Shown here: in pieces, positions 32,971 to 40,658 of the stretch | How the letters are laid out: the number at the start of each line of letters is the position of its first letter | Position numbering within the stretch: the stretch's first letter is position 1 | DNA from: Candidatus Levyibacteriota bacterium | GTDB lineage: Bacteria; Patescibacteriota; Microgenomatia; Levybacterales; UBA12049 | Reading direction: 5' to 3' | Length of the DNA stretch: 42,249 nt | Assembly (NCBI GenBank): GCA_016188975.1 | Contig: JACPGQ010000041.1 | Span: 1 to 42,249 of the forward strand | The notes under the pieces: generated by a model | Database searches by the model: none | Told to the model about the DNA's origin: nothing | What the model saw: only the letters and a program-made list of their open reading frames with translations | Program-made: the position numbers and the translations under genes

Positions 32971-32999
32971 AGGGTACTAAACTTTCCAAGCAAAGTCAA
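32971..32999 (-). promoter_or_regulatory. Candidate sodN promoter
   Basis: Minus strand: TTGACT (32994-32999), 17-nt spacer, TACCCT (32971-32976), then 7 nt to ATG 32963. The -35 is good and the -10 weak. It fits the leaderless layout and sets the start after the long in-frame extension. Confidence 0.5.
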
Positions 33000-33026
33000 C
33001 GTCCCTTTTCTGAGATTACGCATCAC

Positions 33027-33055
33027 TTGTAAAAATTATGTTATTTGTTGATAAT
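33027..33055 (+). promoter_or_regulatory. Promoter of the Cys-rich mini-ORF
   Basis: TTGTAA (33027-33032), 17-nt spacer, GATAAT (33050-33055), 9 nt to ATG 33065. It is divergent from the sodN promoter. Confidence 0.55.
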
Positions 33056-33064
33056 AAAACTGCT

Positions 33065-33157
33065 ATGAAACGTCTTCTTCAGACTGAAGAAAAAAGACAC
33101 CTCTGCGCCGATTGCTTCTTCTCAAAATGGGGAGTAGAAATGGCCGTTCAATGCTAA
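33065..33157 (+). CDS. 30-residue Cys-containing mini-protein (candidate)
   Basis: ATG 33065 to TAA 33157. The peptide has CADC near its middle and a terminal Cys, with basic/polar residues in front (MKRLLQTEEKRHLC...). A well-spaced promoter lies directly upstream, and nothing else on this strand uses it before the convergent Tat-signal gene 5 bp further on. It may bind a metal. It lies back to back with sodN. No family is recognised and coding is not proven. Confidence 0.35.
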   Translation: MKRLLQTEEKRHLCADCFFSKWGVEMAVQC

Positions 33158-33162
33158 GGCTA

Positions 33163-34383
33163 TCATCTCTCTCGAAAAGAAATTCCCTGAAGCCTTGGGT
33201 AATAATACAAAACGTCTTTCACAATAGGGTCATTAACTCCGCTTATTTTTCCTTCCAGATATAATCCTTCAAGACTTAACCACAAAACGTACGGATTAGG
33301 CATGTTCCGGAAACGTGTATACTCTGCAGGAGAAATGATTTTGTTCCTGTACTTGAATTGCGCCCTTTTTGCCTCTTCCTCAGTCGCCGGTTCATAGTTA
33401 TTGTTTTCGGTAACGGTCTTAATAACGCTTTTGTCTAAATCACCGGTCGAGTGATGCGGCTTTTGTATTCTCTTCACAATAGTCCCATCATTCTTGATGA
33501 TAACGAGGGTTCCCCATTCTACATCCGTAGTCCTCCCCGGTGCTCCCACTCTGCCATGAATCAGATTGCCAAAAAGATTTTGATTAGTTGTTTTGGTATC
33601 TCGATAAAGATCTTTTGGCTTTGTACCCCTAGTCTCCAAAATCATCAGATTAACATTAAGAATTGCCATCTCGCCATCCAAAAAATAAAGAACAGAATAC
33701 CCGTCGAATTGGGCATCTCCGCGTGTATCATTCTCATCTCGAGGAAGAATCCCATGTGCGAGCGAAAGAATAAGATCCGCACTACAACCAATATTGTCGA
33801 TATACGTAAGCAAAGCAGAACTCAAATCAGATAGTGCAATCGGCTCTCGTCCAGACTCCTTCCGGATCAGATCAATAGCAAACGCCTCTGTCTCAAACGG
33901 ATCAAAAAGCACTGTGGTTTCCTCAGGCTCAGGAGAAGCGACGAGCGTTGCGAGACGCCTTTGACCATTGGCAACAAGCTCTACGACATCATAGGTGGGG
34001 GTATCGCTATAGAGTTTAGGAAAGGTGATCTCAGCCCTTCTTCCGATAGGGAGATGCCCTTCGCCCTGCAAAGTTACTTCTCCATAGCTATTACTTTCAA
34101 GTAAAAGAGAGCCTTGTTTTCGTACTGCCCCGTCACGAAGGGCTTTGACGTTTTCATCATCCCATTCAGTCACTTCTCCATGCAGAAAATCACTTGGCAC
34201 AGACTTCTCATAACCTGTTCTATGGTCTCTCAAGTGGTCTTCGAGAAATAACACTCCACCGATACTAGCTCCCAATAAGCCAGTCGCAGCAGCTGCGCCT
34301 CCGCCGATGGCTAGCGCCTTGGTAAAATCACGGCGAGAAACCACTGGAGCTCCTATGCAAGCCTCAATTACTCTTTGGGACAC
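33163..34383 (-). CDS. Uncharacterised exported protein with a Tat signal
   Basis: 406 residues from a GTG at 34383. Residues 16-22 are SRRDFTK, the exact twin-arginine consensus, followed by a weakly hydrophobic Gly/Ala stretch (ALAIGGGAAAATGLLGASIGGVLF). That predicts Tat export of a folded, perhaps cofactor-bearing protein. The mature part is mixed alpha/beta with no motif I recognise. The start is fixed by TTGACA-N17-GATACT six bases upstream. No tat genes are in the window. Confidence 0.65.
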   Translation of the reverse strand: MSQRVIEACIGAPVVSRRDFTKALAIGGGAAAATGLLGASIGGVLFLEDHLRDHRTGYEKSVPSDFLHGEVTEWDDENVKALRDGAVRKQGSLLLESNSYGEVTLQGEGHLPIGRRAEITFPKLYSDTPTYDVVELVANGQRRLATLVASPEPEETTVLFDPFETEAFAIDLIRKESGREPIALSDLSSALLTYIDNIGCSADLILSLAHGILPRDENDTRGDAQFDGYSVLYFLDGEMAILNVNLMILETRGTKPKDLYRDTKTTNQNLFGNLIHGRVGAPGRTTDVEWGTLVIIKNDGTIVKRIQKPHHSTGDLDKSVIKTVTENNNYEPATEEEAKRAQFKYRNKIISPAEYTRFRNMPNPYVLWLSLEGLYLEGKISGVNDPIVKDVLYYYPRLQGISFRER

Positions 34384-34389
34384 AGCGTA

Positions 34390-34418
34390 AGTATCCTATA
34401 AAACGAAGCTTCTGTCAA
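34390..34418 (-). promoter_or_regulatory. Promoter of the Tat-signal protein gene
   Basis: Minus strand: TTGACA (34413-34418), 17-nt spacer, GATACT (34390-34395), exactly 6 nt, GTG 34383: a leaderless start. Confidence 0.75.
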
Positions 34419-34435
34419 TTTGAGAGATTACAAAT

Positions 34436-35038
34436 TTAGGAGGCTGCGAGGGTATTTGCAAGCCTATCGACTCTCTCGTTGTTATGGTCTCCTGAGTGGC
34501 CGAGAACTTTCCTATACCAGACCTCCAGGTTATTGGCCATGATGACGTCATGGATAAGGCGGAAAATCTCCTGGTTTTCCTTCACCATCTCGTATGGCTT
34601 TCGGAGATTCCCGATCGTAATTTGGCTGTCTGAGTGAATGAGAATTTTTTTATACCCCTCCTCCAAAGCCCACAGGAGCGCATGATACACTGCGTATGCT
34701 TCTGCAGTATTGTTCGTCTGCTTCCCTTCTACTCTTCCTGACTTTTCCACCTTCCCCGAAACAAAAGCCCACGCGGCACTGGCACGATCAGTGCCGTTAT
34801 AGACACATGCACCATCAGTCCATATCTCAACATCGACTGCACCAACAGGCTTATGTGGTTTTGAGGAAAATAAGTCTGCATTCTTGTTGACTACCTTAAA
34901 CTCATCGTCGTGATAGAGCCTATGACACCGTGGACAATAGTAGTAGGCAGTGTAGTAGTACTGTTTCTTGAGTTGCTCTGGGGTACGTTTAGTTTGTTTT
35001 ACAACGAGTGGGGACCCACAGGTTTTACAGATTTTCAT
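34436..35038 (-). CDS. rnhA: Ribonuclease HI with N-terminal zinc ribbon
   Basis: 200 residues from ATG 35038. Residues 1-45 hold two CxxC knuckles (CKTC, CPRC), a zinc ribbon fused ahead of the nuclease. The RNase H domain has the four acidic residues: WTDGAC, NNTAEAYA, HSDSQ and NERVDRLA, plus the GHSGDHNNE loop with the catalytic His. It cuts RNA in RNA-DNA hybrids. A longer in-frame ATG at 35062 overlaps the predicted promoter and adds eight residues ahead of the ribbon; 35038 is preferred. Confidence 0.9.
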   Translation of the reverse strand: MKICKTCGSPLVVKQTKRTPEQLKKQYYYTAYYYCPRCHRLYHDDEFKVVNKNADLFSSKPHKPVGAVDVEIWTDGACVYNGTDRASAAWAFVSGKVEKSGRVEGKQTNNTAEAYAVYHALLWALEEGYKKILIHSDSQITIGNLRKPYEMVKENQEIFRLIHDVIMANNLEVWYRKVLGHSGDHNNERVDRLANTLAAS

Positions 35039-35053
35039 ATTGTGCGCAGTACA

Positions 35054-35082
35054 TTGTACCATTTCTTAATTCGTGGTAAAAT
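35054..35082. promoter_or_regulatory. Overlapping divergent promoters of rnhA and the 35090 gene
   Basis: Plus strand: TTGTAC (35054-35059), 17-nt spacer, TAAAAT (35077-35082), 7 nt to ATG 35090. Minus strand: TACAAT (35053-35058), 14 nt before ATG 35038. The plus -35 and minus -10 use the same bases, so the two promoters should compete. Confidence 0.6.
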
Positions 35083-35089
35083 CTTGCTT

Positions 35090-35410
35090 ATGCCAGAACG
35101 AATAATACATCGCCCAATTGCTCCTCTTCGCGAGCAGCGAAGAAAGGTATTACCACCCCACACCTTTCATCAGACGAGATATGAGGCTGGAAATATCGTT
35201 GATCGACCAGAGGAGAGAGAGCGCAGACTTTTTAGAGCTGCATTTGCGTTGGATGCACAACTGCAACGAGAAATCGATGTTGCGATAGAAGGAGGCGCTC
35301 TTGAACGTATAAGAAAGAATGTTCTGAGCCGCTACGATGAAGTTATGGCTGCGTGGAGAGCAGAAGATACAACTGACAAATTTACTCCTCCTGACAACGA
35401 TCGTCTTTAG
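35090..35410 (+). CDS. Small uncharacterised charged protein
   Basis: 106 residues from ATG 35090, chosen by its -10 box seven bases upstream; an ORF extension to 34910 is antisense to rnhA and rejected. It is Arg/Glu-rich and predicted mostly helical, with EERERRLFRAAFALDAQLQREIDVAI likely amphipathic. No membrane segment or known domain. It is convergent with clpB, 8 bp apart. Confidence 0.55.
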   Translation: MPERIIHRPIAPLREQRRKVLPPHTFHQTRYEAGNIVDRPEERERRLFRAAFALDAQLQREIDVAIEGGALERIRKNVLSRYDEVMAAWRAEDTTDKFTPPDNDRL

Positions 35411-35418
35411 CACTGGAC

Positions 35419-37584
35419 TTATAAAATAATTCTGTCATTCTCCACCTTCGGAATCACCTTGTCTCCTGGCTTGATGTTCCCGTCAATTATTCGGAGCGCG
35501 ACTTCATCAACCAATTTTTCCTCAATGAGTCTTTTCAAAGGTCGTGCGCCAAATACCGGATCATACCCTTGCTCAGCAAAATACATTACTACATCATCTG
35601 AGACGATAAGAGAGATATTGTTTTCAAGCATACGCTGTTTTACTTCCTCAAGTTGCAATTCTGTAATGCGCAAGACATCTTTCGGCGTAAGGGTATTGTA
35701 GAGAACGACAGAATCGAGACGGTTGAGAAACTCTGGCTTGAAGTAGTGATGCAGAACTTCCCATACCTTTGCCTCAAGATCCCCTCGCTCTTTATCCTTG
35801 TGTTTTTCTTCGTGTTCCCTTATGACATCGCCAGCAAGGTTACTAGTCATAATAATAATTGTGTTACGAAAATCGACAACAACTCCTTTACTATCAGTCA
35901 GCCGTCCCTCATCCAAAATCTGGAGAAAAAGATTAAACACATGCGGATGCGCTTTTTCGACTTCATCAAACAAGATGACGCTGTATGGCTTGCGACGGAC
36001 CGCCTCAGTCAGCTGTCCTCCCTCTTCATATCCAATGTATCCGGGAGGCGCTCCGATGAGACGAGCAACAGAATGCTCTTCCATGTACTCACTCATGTCG
36101 ATTCGTGTTATCGCATGCTGATCGCTAAAGAGAATTTCTGCCAATGCTTTTGCTGTCTCAGTTTTCCCAACACCTGTCGGACCTAAAAAAAGAAATGACC
36201 CAATCGGCCGATTTTTTGCGCCAAGACCTGAACGGGATCTTCGAATTGCTCTGGCAAGAGCATCAATTGCCCGGTCTTGGCCGACCACATGCTGACGTAG
36301 CTCCTCATCAAGATGGGAAAGGCGCTCCGCTTCTGATGCAAGCATTCGGGTTGCGGGAATACCTGTCCAGCGGGATACTACCCGTGCGATATCTTCCTCA
36401 TCAACCTCTTCGCGAAGTACACGTTCTTCTTTGGGAATTTTTGTCCATAAATTATTGTATTCTCTAAGCTGTTTCTCAAGCTCCGGAATTTTGCCATATT
36501 TAATCTCTGCGGCTTTTTGCAAATCAACCTCTCGCTCTGCTTTCTCAAGCTCAATCCGCAACCCGTCAATTTTTGCTCTCGTATCCTGAATCTTTTTTAT
36601 GATGTCCTTCTGTTCATTCCACCGCTTCTCTATACTTTCCGCCTGTTTCTTAAGCTCAGTTAGCTCTTTCTCCTGTTGAGATTTTCTTGCTTTGGCGATA
36701 TCAGACTTGTCTTTCTTCAACGCCGCAAGTTCTATCTCAATCTGCATGATCCGACGCTTCAAAGAATCAAGCTCGGCAGGCATACTTTCAGTCTCGATCT
36801 TTATGGCAGCAGCCGCTTCATCTATAAGATCAATTGCCTTATCGGGAAGAAACCTGTGGGGAATATATTGAGCAGAAAGCTTGGCGGCGGCGATAAGGGC
36901 GTTATCAGTAATCCTAATTCCATGGTGCACCTCATACCGCTCTTTTATTCCGCGAAGAATTGAGATCGCATCCTCAATCGTTGGCTCATCAACAGTTACC
37001 GGCTGAAAGCGGCGTGCAAGTGCCGGGTCTTTTTCGACATACCGCCTGTATTCTCCAACTGTCGTTGCACCAATCATTCTCAGTGCCCCACGGGCCAAAG
37101 ACGGCTTCAGGATATTCGCAGCATCCATGGATCCCTCAGATGCCCCACCGCCCACAAGGGTATGCAATTCATCGATAAACATAATATACTTTCCGCCTGA
37201 CTCCTCGACTGCTTTTATGACTGCTTTCAGACGCTCCTCAAACTCACCACGGAATTTCGCTCCTGCCAGAAGCTGGGCAAAATCCAAGACAACGAGCTCT
37301 TTGCTCCTGAGCGTTGTCGGAACTGCTCCCTCAACAATTTTCTGAGCAAGTCCTTCAACAATTGCAGTTTTTCCAACACCAGGATCACCAATGAGAATTG
37401 GATTGTTTTTTGTTCTTCGGGAGAGGATCTCCATGACTCGCCGTATCTCAATTTCGCGTCCCACAACAGGATCGATTTTGCCTGCACGAGCATTATCTGT
37501 AAGGTTAATGGTATATTTTTTGAGAGCTTCTTGGGGATTAACTGGCTTGAGGAAATCCGGAACTTGGTTTCCTTGACTATCCAT
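35419..37584 (-). CDS. clpB: ClpB-type disaggregase lacking the N-domain
   Basis: 721 residues. First AAA+ ring: Walker A GDPGVGKT (66-73), Walker B FIDELH. Coiled-coil middle domain at about 262-390, the ClpB hallmark. Second ring: Walker A GPTGVGKT (468-475), Walker [12 protein letters not shown]-terminal D2 small domain. The usual 150-residue N-domain is absent; the protein starts just before the linker ([24 protein letters not shown]). No ClpP-binding IGF/L loop is obvious. It should rescue aggregated proteins with DnaK. Expression is probably controlled by HrcA through a CIRCE element on its promoter. Confidence 0.93.
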   Translation of the reverse strand: MDSQGNQVPDFLKPVNPQEALKKYTINLTDNARAGKIDPVVGREIEIRRVMEILSRRTKNNPILIGDPGVGKTAIVEGLAQKIVEGAVPTTLRSKELVVLDFAQLLAGAKFRGEFEERLKAVIKAVEESGGKYIMFIDELHTLVGGGASEGSMDAANILKPSLARGALRMIGATTVGEYRRYVEKDPALARRFQPVTVDEPTIEDAISILRGIKERYEVHHGIRITDNALIAAAKLSAQYIPHRFLPDKAIDLIDEAAAAIKIETESMPAELDSLKRRIMQIEIELAALKKDKSDIAKARKSQQEKELTELKKQAESIEKRWNEQKDIIKKIQDTRAKIDGLRIELEKAEREVDLQKAAEIKYGKIPELEKQLREYNNLWTKIPKEERVLREEVDEEDIARVVSRWTGIPATRMLASEAERLSHLDEELRQHVVGQDRAIDALARAIRRSRSGLGAKNRPIGSFLFLGPTGVGKTETAKALAEILFSDQHAITRIDMSEYMEEHSVARLIGAPPGYIGYEEGGQLTEAVRRKPYSVILFDEVEKAHPHVFNLFLQILDEGRLTDSKGVVVDFRNTIIIMTSNLAGDVIREHEEKHKDKERGDLEAKVWEVLHHYFKPEFLNRLDSVVLYNTLTPKDVLRITELQLEEVKQRMLENNISLIVSDDVVMYFAEQGYDPVFGARPLKRLIEEKLVDEVALRIIDGNIKPGDKVIPKVENDRIIL

Positions 37585-37590
37585 AGGCTA

Positions 37591-37626
37591 ACTATACAAT
37601 TAGCAGTACGTCTTGTCAAGTGCTAA
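37591..37626 (-). promoter_or_regulatory. clpB promoter overlapped by a CIRCE (HrcA) operator
   Basis: Minus strand: TTGACA (37614-37619), 17-nt spacer, TATAGT (37591-37596), exactly 6 nt, ATG 37584. Positions 37600-37626 read TTAGCACTT-N9-TACTGCTAA, matching the CIRCE consensus TTAGCACTC-N9-GAGTGCTAA at 15 of 18 arm positions. The operator covers the -35 and spacer, as expected for repression by HrcA. Confidence 0.85.
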
Positions 37627-37651
37627 TACCAAAAACAGAGCAAGGTACATT

Positions 37652-37906
37652 CTAAACTGTCCTTCGGAACATTTTCCCAAGAGCAATAAGTGCAACTGCT
37701 CCGATAAGTGCGACAAAGAGACTGTAGATATTAAATCCAGTCACTCCAGGCTCACCGAATATATTCATCAGAAACCCTCCGACGAGCGCCCCCGTAATGC
37801 CGAAAATAATATTTATAAGAACTCCCTGTTGGGCATCTGTTTTCATGACAACTGATGCCGCCCATCCTGCGAGTGCGCCAAGAACAATCCATACGATAAA
37901 ATTCAC
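37652..37906 (-). CDS. GlsB/YeaQ/YmgE family stress membrane protein
   Basis: 84 residues with three membrane helices, rich in Gly. IVWIVLGALAGWAASVV, NIIFGITGALVGGFLM and the closing ALIGAVALIALG match the transglycosylase-associated (GlsB/YeaQ/YmgE) family, small stress-linked membrane proteins of unclear action. GTG start preceded by the strong Shine-Dalgarno AAGGAGGTGAGG, rare in this window, and by a long structured leader. It lies directly upstream of the CIRCE/clpB promoter on the same strand. Confidence 0.85.
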   Translation of the reverse strand: MNFIVWIVLGALAGWAASVVMKTDAQQGVLINIIFGITGALVGGFLMNIFGEPGVTGFNIYSLFVALIGAVALIALGKMFRRTV

Positions 37907-38090
37907 TCTTTCCTCACCTCCTTTAGAAGCTCTTGCTTTTTGTGAAGCAAAAAGCTTAGAGATTCTTAAGCCCGCCTAAGATCGCTCCGTGAGCCGTGTA
38001 CGAATAGTACCTGAAGGCGAACGGTAAGATCAGGAGGACTCCCCTATGTCCCACAAGTACTATCCACTACAGCAATGAAGGAGGGTTGAG
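37907..38090 (-). ncRNA. Structured leader RNA or small RNA candidate upstream of the GlsB/YeaQ gene
   Basis: About 180 nt without a gene. Read on the minus strand, GATAGTAC and GTACTATT (G-T wobble at the end) close a junction that holds GGAC...GTCC and CCTGA...TCAGG hairpins. Then come GCTC-ACG-GAGC and a strong hairpin at 37925-37966 (GCTTTTTG-loop-CAAAAAGC extended by a nine-pair stem with one mismatch), just before the Shine-Dalgarno. The layout fits a riboswitch or thermosensor-like leader. I recognise no known class, and the strand is uncertain because dyads look the same on both. Confidence 0.4.
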
Positions 38091-38123
38091 AAGTCAGTAA
38101 GAAGAAGATAAGAGAGAAAAAAC

Positions 38124-38927
38124 TTACGTTCTTGCCTTAAGAATCTGTAGCATTTGGGAATGGATTGCCGGAGGAGCAAGAAGGAGTGTAAAATTTCCTG
38201 CAATACTTTCCTCTGTTACTACCAGTGATATCTCCATCCCTTGTACATCGGTGACAATGCAGCCTGACTCCTTCGCGATAGCGAGGATCGGCGCAATATC
38301 CCAAATACGGTTCTCGAGATTGATAAGACCCGCAAGTTTTCCCTCAGCAGCATAGACATAGTCGACAGCGCTGTTGGTCGAGCGGATATTCAGAACATGC
38401 GGAAGAAGTGCTGCGTACAATGCTCCTTTCGTTGAGAAATCAAATGACTTCTCTGAGCCATCAGTGCCAAAACCGATAAGACAGAGACTAAGATCATTCT
38501 GCTTGATTGTTGAGAACTGTATGCCATTCTTAAAAGCCCCTTTCCCCGACTCTGCAACGTACATCTCTTGTGTTACCGGAAGGTAGATGCCAGACGTAAC
38601 TACCTCCCCTGAGATGACGTGTGCAACCATGATGCCAAACCACGGAAGACCGCTGGCAAAATTTGACGTGCCATCAATTGGATCGATTATCCATGTATCC
38701 TCACTGTTTTTTTGAATAAACCCTGACTCCTCCGCAACGATCGAACTATGAGGGTATGCTTTCTGTATTGCAGCAACGAGTAACTTCTCAGAGGCAAGAT
38801 CAAGATCTGTCACAAGTTGGCTTTTCTCGGTTTTCTGTTTCGTCGCGATATGGGGACCAAATGAAGCCATAACCAGCGCCCCACTCTCTCGCAATGCTTT
38901 CTCAATAAATGCTAATTCAGTCTGCAT
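38124..38927 (-). CDS. Inositol-monophosphatase family phosphatase (SuhB/CysQ-like)
   Basis: 267 residues from ATG 38927. Metal and substrate motifs of the IMPase family: TDLDLASEKLL, VAEESG, WIIDPIDGTSNFASGLPWF and WDIAPILAIAKESG. It removes phosphate from inositol phosphate, PAP or a similar small molecule. An alternative start at 38996 overlapping the CAP gene stop (TGATG) would add 23 residues encoded by a palindrome-rich stretch (CCTGCCCGC...GCGGGCGGG), probably a repeat relic; TACATT 8 nt before 38927 supports the shorter form. Confidence 0.85.
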   Translation of the reverse strand: MQTELAFIEKALRESGALVMASFGPHIATKQKTEKSQLVTDLDLASEKLLVAAIQKAYPHSSIVAEESGFIQKNSEDTWIIDPIDGTSNFASGLPWFGIMVAHVISGEVVTSGIYLPVTQEMYVAESGKGAFKNGIQFSTIKQNDLSLCLIGFGTDGSEKSFDFSTKGALYAALLPHVLNIRSTNSAVDYVYAAEGKLAGLINLENRIWDIAPILAIAKESGCIVTDVQGMEISLVVTEESIAGNFTLLLAPPAIHSQMLQILKART

Positions 38928-38995
38928 ATCGTAACAATGTAACCCGCCCGCCTCATCTTCGACGAGAGCGTTGCGGGCAGGCAATAAGTCAACCA

Positions 38996-39715
38996 TCACA
39001 TCTTCTTTCCGCCAAAAATAAGATCAGTTGCAACTCCAGAAACTCCAATTCCGACATGCGTCCACTGTTGGTTCAGCTGATTATCATTATGTGGCGCGTC
39101 TCCCGCATAAATCCATTCAATAAGATGCACTGCTTCTACATGGTACCCAAAACTTGAATTTTCCCCAAGCGCCATAAATCCTAGCTTATGGAATCCGTCC
39201 TGGTTGTTGATAAAATCACTAAATCCGGCGTGCGCATCCGTACTGTTATTTCTCGTAAACGCATCTGCCCTACCTTGTGCAAAATCACCAAGCTTACTAT
39301 CCCATGCCAGTGTCCCTGATCCATGTCGCTGACGGTACGCGTTTAAGGCTTGAAAAATCTCTTGTGCCGTTCCGGTTTTTGTATCATCCTGAACCTTCAT
39401 CGTCCACGTATGTTCGCCAATTTGCTTGGAAACTCCCCACTGATTACCATTTGCACTGGTTGCTGTCAAAACAGAACGTGGTGCTTTTTTCGGTGTCACT
39501 TCCTCATATGCGACTTGCGAGGGCAGTATCTTCTGAAGAGATGTTGCCTTTGAGAGAACTCCTACTTCCTGTATGCTTTCTTTGATAGCTGCATACGGGA
39601 GAATCATCCCACTGAAGAAGGCAAAAAGCGCGATACCAGTAAGCACAAGTGCTTGGAGAAAATGAAACGTAAATAAACTCTCCCGTTCTTGTAAAGAAGC
39701 ACTACGTATTACCAT
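38996..39715 (-). CDS. CAP (SCP/PR-1-like) domain protein, membrane-anchored
   Basis: 239 residues. N-terminal membrane helix (about residues 17-40), a low-complexity spacer, and a C-terminal CAP domain (from about 115): ALNAYRQRHGSGTLAWDSKLGDFAQGRA, HAGFSDF, LGENSSFG and WTHVGIGVSG. The CAP His/Glu residues (DAHAGF, GEN) are present. Bacterial CAP proteins are extracytoplasmic with mostly unknown roles. Its stop overlaps a possible start of the IMPase gene, so the two may be co-transcribed. Confidence 0.82.
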   Translation of the reverse strand: MVIRSASLQERESLFTFHFLQALVLTGIALFAFFSGMILPYAAIKESIQEVGVLSKATSLQKILPSQVAYEEVTPKKAPRSVLTATSANGNQWGVSKQIGEHTWTMKVQDDTKTGTAQEIFQALNAYRQRHGSGTLAWDSKLGDFAQGRADAFTRNNSTDAHAGFSDFINNQDGFHKLGFMALGENSSFGYHVEAVHLIEWIYAGDAPHNDNQLNQQWTHVGIGVSGVATDLIFGGKKM

Positions 39716-39868
39716 GAAGATACCTTTGTGCTGTATTTCATTGATGTTTCGATATGCACTATGAACCTCAGTCTGAGAATAACTACCTCTAACAATTGGT
39801 TAGGAAAATTAACTAAATACAGTATCAGCGTAATAAAAAAGAGCAAATGCCGTCAAGAGGATCCTTGT

Positions 39869-39874
39869 TACAAT
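39869..39874 (+). promoter_or_regulatory. -10 box of truB
   Basis: TACAAT, exactly 6 nt before ATG 39881: leaderless layout. No clear -35. It sets the truB start and rejects the 51-codon upstream extension. Confidence 0.6.
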
Positions 39875-39880
39875 AATGCT

Positions 39881-40651
39881 ATGGAAAATCTTCTCTGTCT
39901 TTACAAACCTGTTGGGCAAACATCGCTTCAGACAATACGCGCTTTTCAAGATCGATTTCCGGAGTATAAAGAACAAACACTCAGCGTTGCAGGGAGGCTC
40001 GACCCGATGGCAGAAGGACTCCTCTTAGTCCTTATTGGTGAAGAAAACAAACAAAGAAAATATTACGAAGCATTAGAAAAGGCGTACGAATTCGACGTGC
40101 TCTTCGGCATTACGACAGATTCATACGATCTCCTTGGATTTCCAAAACTTATTCGCTCCTCCCCTCTCACTAAGCAAGAACGTGTTTTCATGTATCGATA
40201 CATGAAAACAAAGACAGGAAAACAGATTCAAACGTATCCCCCTTTCTCCTCCAAACCAGTTCACGGAAAACCGCTCTACTATTGGGCAAGAAAGGGAGAG
40301 ATTGATCAGAAAAACCTTCCAACGAAAGAGGTCTTCATTAGACAGCTTTCGCTACAACGCGCTGCAACAATTTCCATGAAAAGCCTTTTCTCGCAGATAA
40401 CCTCTCAGATTGAAAAACTTTATGGAGACTTCCGACAGGATGATATACTCAGCAGCTGGAAGACGCTTGCGAAAGAGCATCAGAGTGCAGAATTTTCAGT
40501 CGTTACATTTGAGATTTCTTGCTCAAGCGGAACGTATGTGAGGGCAATCACTAATGAGATGGGAGACTTCCTCAAAACAGGAGCAGTTACCGATTCAATT
40601 ACGAGAACTCGTATCGGCAACTTCTCCATAGATGATGCATTGAGAGTATAA
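39881..40651 (+). CDS. truB: tRNA pseudouridine-55 synthase
   Basis: 256 residues from ATG 39881. TruB motifs: LYKPVGQTSLQTI at the N-terminus, the catalytic loop AGRLDPMAEGLLLVLIGEENK (Asp nucleophile near residue 43), KAYEFDVLFGITTDSYDLLG, YPPFSSKPVHGKPLYYWARKG, and the C-terminal SCSSGTYVRAITNEMG. It makes pseudouridine 55 in the T loop of tRNAs. A longer middle segment (about residues 155-200) is specific to this protein. Its stop codon overlaps the -10 box of the next gene. Confidence 0.93.
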   Translation: MENLLCLYKPVGQTSLQTIRAFQDRFPEYKEQTLSVAGRLDPMAEGLLLVLIGEENKQRKYYEALEKAYEFDVLFGITTDSYDLLGFPKLIRSSPLTKQERVFMYRYMKTKTGKQIQTYPPFSSKPVHGKPLYYWARKGEIDQKNLPTKEVFIRQLSLQRAATISMKSLFSQITSQIEKLYGDFRQDDILSSWKTLAKEHQSAEFSVVTFEISCSSGTYVRAITNEMGDFLKTGAVTDSITRTRIGNFSIDDALRV

Positions 40652-40652
40652 T
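40647..40652 (+). promoter_or_regulatory. -10 box inside the truB stop region
   Basis: TATAAT whose TAA is the truB stop codon. ATG 40659 begins exactly 6 nt later, giving a leaderless start for the next gene. Confidence 0.6.
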
Positions 40653-40658
40653 AGACAT

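Noticed and set aside
34910-35089. 60-codon extension of the small 35090 gene
   Set aside because: It is antisense to rnhA and lies upstream of a well-formed promoter for ATG 35090.
39728-39880. 51-codon N-terminal extension of truB
   Set aside because: A -10 box lies 6 nt before ATG 39881, where the conserved LYKPVGQTS start of TruB begins; the extension has no homologous features.
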